Positions 10,464 to 23,143 are shown, counted from the first letter of the stretch. The stretch is DNA of 64,000 nt from Cornus controversa (GCA_026545225.1 CM048850.1:2976001-3040000), one strand, 5' to 3'. Notes: generated from the sequence alone by a model not told the origin. Numbers and translations: made by a program.

Positions 10464-12971
10464 GAATGGTATCAGAGCTCTAGGTCAGAATACCTAGGGA
10501 TTACAGAGAATTAACATATCATGTATATGGTTGATGATAGGCGTTGAATGTTACGCATTCTAGCCTCTTAACTTATGTATTTTATTCTCTTAGTGATAGA
10601 TTATTTTGTGATTTTACTTTGTTTTAGTATTTTCTGTATTTTCAGGGCCTTAATAATTATTTCAGTTAAAACCGTGATTTTGGGCTTTTAAAGAAGACAT
10701 CCAAGATGGTGAGATGAAGCCTACATCAAGGAGATTCACTCAACCATTTATTTCAACTCAAATCAGCCCAAGAAAGAGGTCCAAGAGAATTACAGCTGCT
10801 TAAGAAGGTTTCGGGCCTGAAGCTCAAATTTGCGCATAATGCAGTCTTAATCCCGTTTTGGAAAATGGACCATAAGTCTTATTTCCGAGCCTCAAATCGA
10901 TATTATTTTCGAGTAAGGTTGAACGAAATTTGATTCTGCACACTTTTGTATTTCACGAAAATTCCGTGAATCGGACTTCTAGTGGGTCAAAAGTTGGGCC
11001 GAAGTCAGCAGGAAAAACCCACCTGATTAGTGCTGCGGGAAACCCTAATTAATTCCTAATTGGATTAGGACTTTGGTGAATTCTCTTGGGGAATAAAAGG
11101 AAGACTTGGAGGCTGAAGAGGGAGAGCTTACACAGAGATTGGAGAGTCTGAGAGGGCTGAGAAGAGAACAGAAACATATTGCAGAGCCATTGGAGAACGA
11201 AGTCATACGCGTAATTCAGAAAGATGATGTCTTCTTCCTCAACTGTTGAAGCTTCTTCTTCTACCATGAGCGACTAGTTCATCCACTAGGGTTTTGATGT
11301 AGCCCTAACAAAGCATCAATGGTTTGATTGTTTTAATTATTGGGGACCTTTATATACATGCATAGATTGTGTAATTGTGAGGATTCTTATTAATGAATTA
11401 AGCAATAAAAGTCTTGTAAATTCAATCTCAATGATTTCTTATCTTGTCTTAGATATTTAGTTGTTGTTATTGAACTCAATCTCTTTTGTTTTCTGTGATC
11501 ATGAGAGAGATTATTACACAATGGTAATCACTGAATATATTGTTATGAGCTTTGATGGATTATGCCTAGAGAAGATGAACCATACTGCACCCTAGATTAG
11601 AGTAGTTAGGCAGATGGCCCATGCCAATCGAAGATAGTCCATGGCTTAGCCTTAATCATATGTTATCTTCTTGACGGATGAAGGTGAGCTTGTAGCCACC
11701 GACACCACTTATGCATGATGTAATTCCCCTATAGTTGATTCAATTGACCATTGATTGTGGAGTTAGTGGTGAAGTCAAACACCCTAGGTTTCTCTCTTAT
11801 TATCTTCATTATCTGTTTACCTTTAATTTATTTTATTTTATCTTTTTAATTAGTTAAAAATCAGAATTCTTTTCTTATAAATTTAATTAGAATTAGTTCT
11901 GTGTTCCAACTCATCAGAACATAATCCCTGAGGTACGATACCCATTCCTTTCGATAGCCCTATTCTGCAAGGAATTCGTTCTATTGCGAAGTGTGGAAAT
12001 TTTTAATTGATATATTTTTGAGTCACACTCACACACGAATCAGTTGAGAAGGTTGGATTATGTACCTAATACCAGAATGGTATAAGGGCACTAGGTTGGA
12101 ATGCCTAGGGGCGACGGGTAAGGGTTGAGGATTTGATAATTCATGGATTGCTAGTAATGCACTAGGTTTGAAAAACTTAGGGTATAAAAGTCATAGGTTC
12201 GAATACCTAAGGACGTAAAGAAATGGCCAAACCAACGCGTAGTTTGGAGATAGGCAAGGGTTGATAGTTGTCTGGATGATATGTTTGATTACCTATGGAC
12301 AATATGATCGGCGTTGAATGTTATGCATTATAGCCTCTTAACTTATGTATTTTATTCTCTTAGTGATAGATTATTTTGTTATTCTCTTAGTGATGAAGAC
12401 TCAGAAATGACCAAATTCTTTGAGTCGGTGAAACATATGATGATTGTTACGTCTGAAAATAAGACATTGGGACTATGTGAAAGGAATTGGGAAGTTGCAT
12501 CATAGGTTGAATATGATGGTTAATTAAAGGATAAGTTGGTAGTCGGTTAGAACCCTAACATGTAGTGTCTGAAGTAAGGATGATTTCTTTTCGTAAGAGG
12601 GAAGGGTGGACACAATGGACGCAGTCCAGGATATACGTCGGGTTGGGTGTATGTGACTGTAAGTGATTATAGGTGACCCCTAACTCTCATTAGAAGGGGT
12701 TGTCTGAGGTGAAGCTCTATATGAAAGGTATTATTTTTAACTGTTAGCTAATTCTTTGGAGTGAAAGGATGGGATGAGAATGTGGAGTTAAGGGCACGTA
12801 AAACCCTAATCTTGGCACTAAGTGCCAATGGATCATAGTCCACAAAGTTGGATAGGACTGGATGATTTATTTTGACAAGTGCACTCCTTATGTGCCTTGA
12901 GCTCAGTGGCGCTGTGATATGTGCATGATTAATGTAGTTGGATCATAGTGTAGATATGATGTTAAGAGAAG
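10464..12971 (+). mobile_element. Non-coding interior I2 (interrupted)
   Basis: It begins with the primer site GAATGGTATCAGAGC at 10464 and runs to the start of LTR-C. It is interrupted at 10535 by a solo LTR, and a short piece of the same solo-LTR family sits at about 12305-12395. The remainder matches parts of I1 and I3, including the segment around 12410-12720 that recurs at 6370-6680 and 17120-17430. No coding blocks were seen. Confidence 0.7.
10535..12042 (+). mobile_element. Solo LTR (1508 bp) with TSD GTTGA
   Basis: It begins TGATAGGCG and ends ACGAATCA, flanked by perfect 5-bp direct repeats GTTGA (10530-10534 and 12043-12047). The empty site can be read in sister copies (TATAGTTGAGAAGG at 5451), confirming the insertion. 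The sequence style (a long leader, TGGGGACC and AATAAAAG words) resembles Tat/Athila-class LTRs, but no interior is left to classify it. It probably arose by recombination between two LTRs. A fragment of the same family lies at 12305-12395. Confidence 0.85.
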
Positions 12972-14159
12972 TGTAGAGACCGTGATCAATTTTGGTCGGT
13001 TTACCGATTTTTCATCATTTTCGTGATAAATGCATTTTGAATGATGATATGGATGTTTCGAGAGTGGGAAACATGTTTGGAAGGTTAATTTGAGGTTTTT
13101 GAAATTTTTTGAAAGATTTGGAGAAGTTTGACTTTTTGGTCAAACTGGGGCCCAAGATGCAAGTTAAATGGGCCCGGAAATCCAAAAAATTCTTAGAAAT
13201 ATTTATTTTTGAGAATGGATTAGATGAAATGTTTAGAGATTAGAGGAAGTGATTTTGAGACCGTAGGAGTTTTCAGAATTGAAAACGAAGTCCGGAAAGG
13301 TGTGTTAAGTGGCCTGGGGGTATTTTGGTCTTTTCGTGACCTAGGGACCTTAAATGGTCAAACCTGCAGACATATATCATATCTCATGGCTGTTTCTCTC
13401 TCTATATTGCTCCCACTCCTTCTCTCTTCCTTCTCTCTAGGTTTTGGAGGTCTTTGGGTGTGATTCACATTCCGCCGAAGAAGGGAGATACGTAGGGGAC
13501 GGCTAGGGCTTCGGCTTGAACCGAACAAAGTCACGTTTCGGCAGGGTTTAAATTGCTAGAATTTTGGGAAGTGCTTGGAAGGCCTTCATTTTTGAGGTAG
13601 GTGTTCTTTTTCTCTTCTAATTGTCGATTCTAGGGTTTCGGGTGAAGAAGAGAGGTGTAGGTTGTGTTTCACATGCTTTAGGATGGTGAGAGGTGTAGAA
13701 AGTTATGTTTTCTCCTTCTCTAGAGTCCTATATTTTCACAATTATGTCCATTGTGTGGGTGGTAGCATGTGGGTTTGAAGTGTGTGAGTGTAAGAAATTG
13801 AAACATAGGCATTATGTGCTCAATTTGGTGTATATGTGAAAAATGTGTACCAAGTGTCATATATGTGATTAGATATGGTAATGTGGTTGTTGAATGCATG
13901 TTAGTTCTATGTACTAAAATTATGCATTGAGTGTAGCATGAGTAAAGTATGCTAATTTTTGAGTTGTATGCATATGAGATGATATATGCATGTGTTATAC
14001 ATATATGTTCTATATGTGGTGTGTGGTGATGGGAAACATGCTTTTTACTTCCTTTTAGTATCAATGAGCATGAGTAGAGCATGAAAATAAAATGCCATGT
14101 GTTTATGCATTCATATTGCATATGTGGGAAGTTGCGGGAAAATTACGCAAATGAGGTAC

Positions 14160-14480
14160 ACGAAACTTTGGAGTGGTCCAACCTTGTGGTAAAATGTGGT
14201 AAAATTATCCACTATGTATGGCCCTCAGAGTGGACCCGCCATCATAAGGCTTAATGCTTAGGATCAGAGTATGTCTAATACTAATGACCCCTCGGAGTTG
14301 TCCTGGTCATAGGATGGTTATCTGAGAATGTCCAAGAATTGTGAGCCTCAGAGTTGTCCCCTCACTCTATGGCAATCCTATATATTGCTATGGTAGAATG
14401 ACCTTTCAGAGTTGTCCCGGTCATTGGATGGTTATCGGAGATGTCCAAGGTTACATCATCCTCGGAGTGGGCCAATCATG
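14160..14480 (+). repeat. Tandem hairpin array, type 2, in LTR-C
   Basis: Repeated loops close to CCTCGGAGTTGTCC are enclosed by stems of different sequence: ATGGC/GCCAT (14218-14222, 14238-14242), ATGACC/GGTCAT (14284-14289, 14305-14310), GTGAG/CTCAC (14341-14345, 14361-14365) and AATGACC/GGTCATT (14397-14403, 14419-14425). Further weaker units are interspersed. The loop core CGGAGT is shared with type 1 units, suggesting common origin. Confidence 0.8.
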
Positions 14481-15197
14481 TAGGGTATCGAATAAGGACC
14501 GAGAGAGAGAGCATTTACTTTCCTTAATGCTTTTATGTTTGAACATGTTATACATGATTCGTGAAATATGCAATCCTCTTTAATTACATTTGTTAAATTA
14601 TTTGTGAGATTGTGGATGTGGCATGTAGTGTATTCATATGCATTCCATGTAGGTCAGTGTCGAGTCGGCACTTAGGAGGGTTGGGGTATCTATATTGAGC
14701 CGTAGTGGTGCTCACCCCTTTATTATAAACTGTTTTATAGATAAGGCGCCGATGACGGATGGGACTTGAGTGTCCAAGTGGAAACCTAGTAGCATTTTGC
14801 TAACTTTTGAGATATTGCACATTTTGTGGCTATCCATGCCGGCTTGTGGCATGTGACTTATTTTTGAGTTGTGATCATATCTTGGACAAATGTAGTTTGG
14901 ATGTATGTATTGGATTTTAAACTTGTTGGGTATGGAAAGATAACGGTTTAGTTTATGTAATGCCCATGGTGGCATTTTGTTCCTTTGATAATATTTTCAT
15001 GGTGAATGGATTGTGGTTGTGAAAGAGAATGACTCATTTTGATGAATGATTTAATCATGAATATGATTTTGAGTGTGTAATTGATGTTGGTAACTTTCAT
15101 TTATGTTATGGATCATATATGAGAGGTTCTAGGATGATAGAATGTTGATTGGGCTCCAAATGGATCATGTATAGGGTTGTTGGGACTCCTGGGAAGG

Positions 15198-15440
15198 GCA
15201 TTTCTATCGTGCGAAATGCCCATTTTGCACAATCGAAACCCCTATTTCGATTGTGCGAAGGGGTGATGAATTATGGTGATTTTTAGGGTCCAGACAGGGG
15301 CAATCTCGCACAATCGAAACCCCCATTTTGATCATGCGAGATATTGCAGGTCTGAGGTCCCGAGAGGGTGAAATTCTCGCACAATCGAGATGCCAATTTC
15401 GCATAATCAAGATTGGTATTTTGCACAATCGAGATTACTA
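15198..15440 (+). repeat. Palindrome cluster in LTR-C (CGCACAATCGA version)
   Basis: Same motif family as in LTR-B. The first copy has a longer stem, GGGCATTTC paired with GAAATGCCC, around the central TATCGTGC. The cluster is flanked on the right by ACTATTCACAG and the TTGAATTCTC box at about 15528. Confidence 0.75.
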
Positions 15441-15942
15441 TTCACAGTATTTTTTCCAAACTTTGTTTCGACGTAATTTCTTTGTTCTAGATCAAAATTG
15501 AGTGTGGTTTTTTTTTAAATTAAGTATTTTTGAATTCTCTATCCATTGGTGTAGGTTTCTACTTCATATTCCAAACATAGTAAATTTTGAGGCTTGAAAG
15601 TGAGTGATTCTTGAAAGTGTGGACAAGTAAATTTCCACTAAGGTGTATGATTCGATGTAGGGCCCATGAGGATTGGTTAAGGTAAATTTGTGTGCATTTA
15701 TATGCAAGAATTATGTTAAGCTTTAACGGTAAATGAGGGTAAAGAGGGTCCATTGGGACTAATGGACCAGTTAACCTCCGGTCTTCTGGGAGTTAGAAAA
15801 TCAGAGCGTTATAGCATGGTATCAGAATTTGATATATTGCATGAGTGTAGTTAAGATCATTTATGGGGTTGAGTGAACGGGTTCACACTCGGGATTCAGG
15901 GTCGGTCCGGGTTCCAGGGCGTGAGAGAGTGGTATTAGAGCT

Positions 15943-16239
15943 CTAGATTAGAATACCTAAGGACGATGGGGAATAAACATATTGTGTGTATGGTTTTGAA
16001 GGTTGGATTATGTACCTGATACCAGAATGGTATCAGAGCACTAGGTTATAATACCTAGGGGCGACGGGTAAGGGTGGAGGATTTGAGGATTTATGGAATG
16101 CTAGTAAAGTATTAGGTTTGAAAACCTAGGGTATCAAAGTCATAGGTTCGAATACCTAAGGACGAAGGATCAAATCACATATTGGTTTGGAGATAGGTAA
16201 TGGTTGATAGTTGTCTAGACGATAGGTTTGATTACCTAT
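15943..16239 (+). repeat. Leader hairpin series in I3
   Basis: Hairpins CTAGGT/ACCTAG (16041-16046, 16053-16058), TAGGTTT/AAACCTA (16113-16119, 16122-16128), TAGGT/ACCTA (16143-16147, 16154-16158) and ATAGGT/ACCTAT (16222-16227, 16234-16239). The outermost pair changes from C-G to A-T in the last one, a compensatory change. A degenerate first unit lies at 15943. Confidence 0.7.
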
Positions 16240-18632
16240 GGACAATAGTGGAATGATTAACTCGGTTTGAGTAATAATGAGGAAAGATCAAGGTGTTGAT
16301 GTGAAAAACTGATTTCATTTAGTAATACTCTTAAAGTTGGTTGAGTTTGGATTTTGACTTAATGATTCAATCTTGTTGAGTGAGTAACAAATAGATACCG
16401 CAAGGAATGTTGCGAGTGTTTGAGTTCTTATAGATACTTAGGGGCTTGTGATATGTGGATAGATTGGTAGGTGTTTACCAATGAGTATAGTGGATAAGAG
16501 TAGGTTAGTATAAACCACTCTAGATATTCAATTCTAGTATGTGTCAGTATATTAGGGAGATCTGGGCTGTATTATCATGTTTGCTCAGGCAGAGGATGTG
16601 CCGGGACCATACGCGGTGAAGGGTATTTTCCTAGTTTTAGCCCGAGGGCTAGGGTATTGATTTATACATCATATGTCATATCATGCATGGTATGTGTTTA
16701 TTTGATTTAACATGTTATATGTTATATGCTATGTGAAATATGTGATTTATGTGACTGAGCATTGTGTGAGAGTGTTGCATTTTATGTCATGTGGTCAGTA
16801 GTGACATATAGTCACTGTTTATAAATCTTAGATTTTGAGGATTGGTGAACCTAGGTAGAGGTTTAGAGTTTAGTGGACTGGGATGTTGGGATAGACATGT
16901 GAAGATAGACTTCGAGAACACGAGTCTAGAGTTAATGAAAAAGGATATGAATTGCCTTAGAGATTCCAAACATATGGTTTGGTGACTTAGAATTAGCGTT
17001 GCATTGATTACACCACTATTGAGGATGGAGTTTAGTCAAATGACTAAGACAATTGGTGGTATTGTAATACCGGGATTCCAAACGGGATATGTCTAAGAGG
17101 TAGTTATTGATATAGTCGGATGTGGACTCAGAAATGACCAAATTCCTAGAGTCGGTGTACATTTGACGATTTTTACGTCTAAAAATAAGACGTTAGGATT
17201 ACGTGAAAAGAATTGAGAAGTAGCATCATAGGTTGAATATGATGGTTAAGTGAAGGATAAGTTGGTAGTTGGTTAGAACCCTGGCATGTAGTTTCTGAAG
17301 CGAGGATGATTTCTTTCTATAAGAGGGAAGGGTGGACGCAATGGACGCATTCCAGGATATATGCCAGGTTGGTGTATGTGACTGTAGGTGATTGTAGGTG
17401 ACCCCGAACTCTCATTGGAAGGGGTTATCTGAGGTGAAGCTTTATATGAATAGAATTCTTTCTAATTGTTAACTAATTCCTTAGAGTTAAAGGATAGGAT
17501 GATATTCTGAAGTTGAGGGCATGTAAAATCCTAATCTTGACACTAAATGTCAATGGATCGTAGTCCACAAAGATGGACATGACTGGATGATTGATTTTGA
17601 CAAGTGCACTCCTTATGTGCCTTGACCTCAGTGGTGTGCTGTGATAGTGCATGATTAATGTACTTAGATCATAGTGTGGATATGATGTTAATAGAAGGAT
17701 GAGTAACTAGTGGACGAGGATCCTAACATATGGTATCTGAAGTGAGGATAGTTTCTTGCCGTGAAAGGGAAGAGGTGAACGTAGTGGACATGTAGACGCA
17801 GTGGGCTGTGGCCACTGTATGGCTGCTATTTGGCTATTGTAGGTGACCTTGAACTCTCATTGGTAAGGGTAATCTAAAGTGAAGTGCTAATATGAAAGGA
17901 CTTCTCTCTAACTGTTAAGGGTTCCTTGGTGTGAAGGATGAAAATGGGAAATGGTTCTCCTCTTGAGTAATGAGATTGTGAAATCAGTGGGATGTAAGAT
18001 CCTAGACTTGGCATTGGATTCTGGTGGGTTGTAGTCTATGAGACTGGGCAGGATTATGTGGATTGCTGCAGTAAGCACACTATTTATGTGGTTTTTTATC
18101 GATGAGTACACTGTCATGTGCCTTGCTGGTGAGTGCGCTTGTGATGTGCATGGGGTTGATGTGGTTTGTGTTGTGATGATGCCCAGAATATTGGACTAAA
18201 CCCGGGAATGGTATGCCAGAGATTGAAAGTCATGTTTGATAATGAAAGAATGACTTTAAGTATCGATGATCCCAGATGACGGGGATGAATCACTGTGAGT
18301 GATTGGTATGATTAGTCGTGGATGTTACCTTAGACTATTGATAGAGATTGACTGGATATGTCTTGAGTAGAGACTGTGGACTCTAGGAAGAAAGTGCTTC
18401 GAAGGATTGTGGAAATGAGTCGTACATGGGGTTGAGGGTTGCCCAACCATGTCACGAAAGTGATATATTGCTTTAGAGCAGTTGAGATACACTGATTGTG
18501 CTAGACTCGAGTGTTATGAGTTAGGTGTTGCAGGTGTAGTGCCTAGGGTATGTGGAAAGAGAAAGTGACGATTATTGGTGAGAATAACGTCTGATAAAGA
18601 CTGGTATGAAAATGCCATGAGTATTCTAATTT

Positions 18633-19252
18633 CGATCATGCGAGATATTGCAGGTCTGAGGTCCCGAGAGGGTGAAATTCTCGCACAATCGAGATTTTTT
18701 TCGCACAATCGAGATGCCAGTTTCGCACAATCGAGATTGGCATTTCGCACAATCGAGATTACTATTCACAGTATTTTTTCCAAACTTTGTTTCAACGTAA
18801 TTTCTTCGTTCTAGATCAGAATTGAGTGTGCTTTTTTTTTAAAATTGAGTATTTTTGGATTCTCTATCCAATGGTGTAGGTCTCTGCTTCATATTCCAAA
18901 TACAATAAGTTTTGAGGCTTGAAAGTGTGGACAAGTAAATTTTCACTAAGGTGTATGATTCGATGTAGGGCCTATGGGGATTGGTTAAGGTAAATTTTTG
19001 TGCATTTATATGCAAGAATTGAGTTAAGTTTCCGCGGTAAATGAGGGTAAAGAGGGTCCATTGGGACTAATGGACCAGTTAACCTCCGGTCTTTCGGGAG
19101 TTGGGAAATCGGAGCGTTATAGCATGGTATCAGAATTTTATATATCATATGAGTGTAGTTAAGATCATTTATGGGGTTGAGTGAACTGGTTCACACTCGG
19201 GATTCGGGGTCGGTCCGGGGCTGTCCTGGCGGTCCGGGTTCCGGGGCGTGAC
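18633..19252 (+). mobile_element. LTR 3' fragment embedded in I3
   Basis: This matches the last 600 bp or so of LTR-B/C: palindrome cluster, TTGAGTATTTTTGGATTC box, U5 stem, and end GGGGCGTGACA. At its left edge the interior sequence ATTTCGA runs straight into the LTR at an identical ATTTCGA, consistent with a microhomology join. At its right edge the interior resumes at AGAAGGATGAG, already seen at 17694. Confidence 0.75.
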
Positions 19253-20513
19253 AAGAAGGATGAGTTAATAGTGGACGAGGATCCTGACATATGGTATCTG
19301 AAGTGAGGATAGTTTCTTACCGTGAATGGGAAGAGGTGGACGCAGTGGACGTGTAGACACAGTGGGCTACGGCCACTGTATGGCTGCTGTTTGGCTACTA
19401 TAGGTGACCTTGAACTCTCATTGGTAAGGGTAATCTAAAGTGAAGTGCTAATATGAAAGGACTTCTCTCTAACTGTCAACTAGTTCCTTAGTTCCTTGGT
19501 GTGAAGGATGAAAATGGGAAATGGTTTTCCTCTTAAGTAATGAGATTGTCAAATTAGTAGGATGTAAGATCCTGGATGGCATTGGATTCCAGTGGGTTAT
19601 AGTCTATTAGACTGGGCAGAGTTATGTGGTTTGCTGTGGCAAGTACACCATTTATGTGGTTTGTATCGGTGAGTACACTATCATGTGCCTTGCTGGTGAG
19701 AGTGCTTGTCATGTGCATTGGATTGATGTGGTTTGTGTTGTGATGATGTCCAGGATATTGGACTAAGCCCGGTACGGTAATGGTATGCCAGATTGAGAGT
19801 CATATTTGACAATGATGGAATGATATTGAGTATTGATGATCCCAGATGATAGGGATGTATCACTGTGAGTGATTGGTATAATTTGTCAAAGGTGTTGCCT
19901 TAGACTAGTGATATAGATAGACTAGATAGGTCTTGAGGTAGAGACTGTGGACTCTATGAAGCAAATGTAATGCCTTGGAGTATGTGGAAAGAGAAAGTGA
20001 CGATTATTGGTGAGAATAACGTCTGATAAGGATTGGTATGGAAATACCATGAGTATTCTAATTTCGAGGATGAAATTCCTTGAAGGTGGGGAGGTTGTAG
20101 AGACCATGACTAATTTTGGCCGATTTACCGATTTTTTATCATTTTCACTATAAAGGCATTTTGAATAATGTTATGGATGTTTCAAGAGTGGGAAACATGT
20201 TTGGAAGGTGTTTTAAGGGTTTTGGTAAGTTTTTGAAAGATTTGGAGAAGTTTGACTTTTTGGTCAAATCGGGGCCCAGAGTACGACTTAAGTGGGCTCG
20301 AAAAATTGAAAAATTCCAAAAAATTATTTATTTTTGAGAATGGTTTAGATGAAAATTTTAGAGAGTAGAGGAAGTGATTTCGAGGCCATAGGAGTTTTCA
20401 AAATCGAAAACGGAGTCCGGGAAGGTGCGTTAAGTGGCTCGGGGGTATTTTGGCCTTTTCACGACCTAGGGACCTTAAATGGTTAAATCTGTAGATATAT
20501 TTCATATCTCATG

Positions 20514-21071
20514 TGTAATGACCTGCTCCAACACATGGTATGATATTATATGCTTTGGGCCTAAGCCCGCAAGGTTTTGCTCTTGGGTTTTACCCCAAAA
20601 GGCATTATACCATTTGGAGAGAGCACACCACATATATAGCACATCCCCATTCCACACCCAGGCGATGTGGGATTGAGCACCCTGTAGCCTGCCAGTGTGG
20701 TAGCTCGCCCAGTGTCTTGCACCCGCCCACATCACACCCGCCCACAAGGGTCACCACAATCCACCCCCCTAGGAGGCCCGACGTCCCCGTTGGCACACTT
20801 CCGATTGGTCAGGCTCTGATACCATTTGTTACGACCTGCTCCAACACATGGTATGATATCGTCCGCTTTGGGCCTAAGCCCGCACGGATTTGCTCTTGGG
20901 TTTTACCCCAAAAGGCCTCATATCATTTGGAGAGAGCACACTACATATATAACACATCCCCATTCCACACCCAGGCGATGTGGGATTGAGCACCCTGTAG
21001 CCTGCCAGTGTGGTAGCTCGCCCAATGTCTCGCACCCGCCCACATCACACATGCCCACAAGGGTCACCACA
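20514..21071 (-). mobile_element. Complete TRIM element (558 bp)
   Basis: Two 245-bp terminal repeats (20514-20758 and 20827-21071) flank only 68 bp. On the minus strand the right repeat ends GGTCGTAACA and is followed two bases on by TGGTATCAGAGC (20813-20824). A purine tract (CCTAGGGGGGTGG) precedes the left repeat. The flanks TCATG (20509-20513) and TCACG (21072-21076) are a target duplication differing by one C-to-T; intact LTR-B has TCACG at this site (7868-7872). The tandem copies share GGGCCTAAGCCCGC and CAGGCGATGTGGGATTG blocks. It has no coding capacity, as expected for TRIMs. The terminal repeats differ by a few percent. Confidence 0.9.
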
Positions 21072-21854
21072 TCACGGCTGTTCCTCTCTCTATATTGCTC
21101 CCACTTCTTCTCTCTTCCTTCTTTCTAGGTTTCGGAGGTCTTTGGGTGTGATTCACGTTCCGTCGAAGAAGGGAGATACGTAGGGAATGGCTAGGGCTTC
21201 CCTTTGAACTGATCAAAGTTGTGGTTCGGTAAGGTAGACATCGCTGGGATTTTGGTGAAGTGCTTGGAAGGCCATCATTTTTGAGGTAAGGGTGTTCTTT
21301 CTCATCTACTTGTTGATTCTAGGGTTTTGGGTGAAATAGTGAGAGCTAAGGGTCTGTATTACATGTTTTAGAGATGTAAGAGGGGTGGGATAAGGTGTTT
21401 CTCTTCTTCTCTTGAATCTTTTCTATGCAATAGATGTGTATCTCCTATTATGTATGATGTGAGGGATAAATGCATAAAAATGTGAGAGAATGAGAGCATA
21501 TATGCCTATGTGCTTATTGTGGTGTACATGTGTAATTATGTGCAAATGTGAGACATATATGTGTTATATGTTGTAAGTGAGTTAAATGCATGCTATATTT
21601 GTATAAAAAATGTGTGCATTGGTGAAGCATGACTGAAATGTGCTTAGATGAAGTTTTGTGAGCATATATGGATTGCATGCTATGTTCTACATGTATAGGT
21701 AAAATATATGTGTGGTGTTGTGGAGATGAAATGCATGCTACGTGTTTTATTAATTAGCATATGCATTGTGAGGCATGAAATTAAATGCTTGATGTTTATA
21801 TGTTCGAAATGCATATATTGGGGCCATTGTGAAGAAACGGGGAAGTGTGGTTGA

Positions 21855-22155
21855 ATTGCCTAGAGTAGGTCAATACTCGGTGAGGGAGTTGGAGTGGTTA
21901 CGTCACCTTGGAATAGGTAAATACTCGATGATGGTGGTTTACTCACCTTGGAGTAGGTAAATACTCGGTAGAGATTCTAAAAAGGTTACCCAATCGCCTT
22001 GGAGTAGGTAAATACTCGATGATTGTGGTTTGCTCACCTTGGAGTAAGTAAATACTCGGTGAGGTTCAAAGGAAAGGGGCCAAGTCACCTTGGAGTAGGT
22101 AAATACTTGGTGATGGTGGTCTATCCACCTTGGAGTAGGTAAATACTCGGTGGCG
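21855..22155 (+). repeat. Tandem hairpin array, type 1, in LTR-D
   Basis: Seven GAGTA/TACTC hairpins with CACC/GGTG arms, nearly the same as in LTR-B, at the same spacing. Confidence 0.85.
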
Positions 22156-22925
22156 GAGTTGGAATGGTGTGGAAAGTGTCTCGGTTTCTTGATTCGGTCA
22201 AGAATCATGTTAGGGTTTCGGGTTGAGTCCGAGAGAGAGACAAGCGTATGATTACTACCTTCCTTTGAAATATGAAGCATGATATGTGTTTAATGCATCC
22301 CTATATATATATATGCATTGTTGTGAGTGAACATGATGTATGCTGAATGATACATAAAATGTTGTGACATGCATCCATGTAGGTCATGTCGGGTCAGCAC
22401 TTAAGTGGGTTGGGGTATCTCTACTGAGCCGCATTGGTGCTCACCCCCTTTATTTTAAACTTTTTTACAGATAAAGCGCCGATGACGAATGGGACATGAG
22501 TGTCCAAGTGAAATTCTAGTAGCATTTTGCTATCTTTTGGATGTTGTGCATTTTGTGGCTATCCATGCCGGTTTGTGGCATGTGGCTTCTTTTTGAGTTG
22601 TGGTCATATCTTGGACAAATGTAATTTGGATGTATGTATTGGATTTTAAACTTGTTGGGTATAGAAAGACAACGGTTTAGTTTATGCAATGCTTGTGGTG
22701 GCATTTAATTCATTTGATGATGTTTTCCTTATAAATGGATTGTGGTTGTGAAAGAGAATGATTCATTTTGATGTATAATTCATTTATGATTACGATGTTG
22801 AGCATGTTGTTGATGTTGGTGTCTTTCAAGTATGTTATGGATCATGTGTGAGAGGTCCTAGGATGATAGAATGAGGATTGGGCTCCAAATGAACCTTGTA
22901 TGGGGTTGTTGGAGGTCCTATGGGA

Positions 22926-23143
22926 AGCATTTCGATCGTGCGAAATGCTCATTTCACACAATCGAGACCCCCATTTCGATTGTGCGAAGGGGTGATGATT
23001 TATGATGATCTTTAGGGTCCATACAGGGGCAATTTTGCATAATCGAAACCCCCATTTCGATCGCCCAAGATATTGCAGGTCTGAGGTCCCGAGAGGGTGA
23101 TATTCTTGCACAATCGAGATTGGCATTTCGCACAATTGAGATT
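22926..23143 (+). repeat. Palindrome cluster in LTR-D (CGCACAATCGA version)
   Basis: It starts with GCATTTCG/CGAAATGC around ATCGTG, as in LTR-B, followed by several CGCACAATCG-like copies. It has one copy fewer than LTR-B near its end. Confidence 0.75.

Larger units (their letters stand above)
12972..15926 (+). mobile_element. LTR-C of the array (mosaic)
   Basis: It starts TGTAGAGACC, and a degenerate primer site (TGGTATTAGAGC, 15930-15941) follows its end. The first 1.1 kb resembles LTR-A. The middle carries a different hairpin array (type 2, 14160-14480) from A, B and D. From about 14640 onward it resembles LTR-B, including the CGCACAATCG palindromes (15198-15440) and the U5 stem GGTCCATT/AATGGACC (15747-15768). 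The patchwork suggests recombination between LTR subfamilies. Fossil, non-coding. Confidence 0.8.
15927..20095 (+). mobile_element. Non-coding interior I3 with an embedded LTR fragment
   Basis: It starts at a primer-site variant (15930-15941) with a second copy at 16029-16040, followed by leader hairpins, and ends in a purine tract (20081-20095) before LTR-D. An LTR 3' fragment (18633-19252) is embedded. The interior after the fragment (19253-20095) repeats the interior before it (about 17694-18632). No coding blocks were found. This is the longest version of the non-coding interior in the array. Confidence 0.7.
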
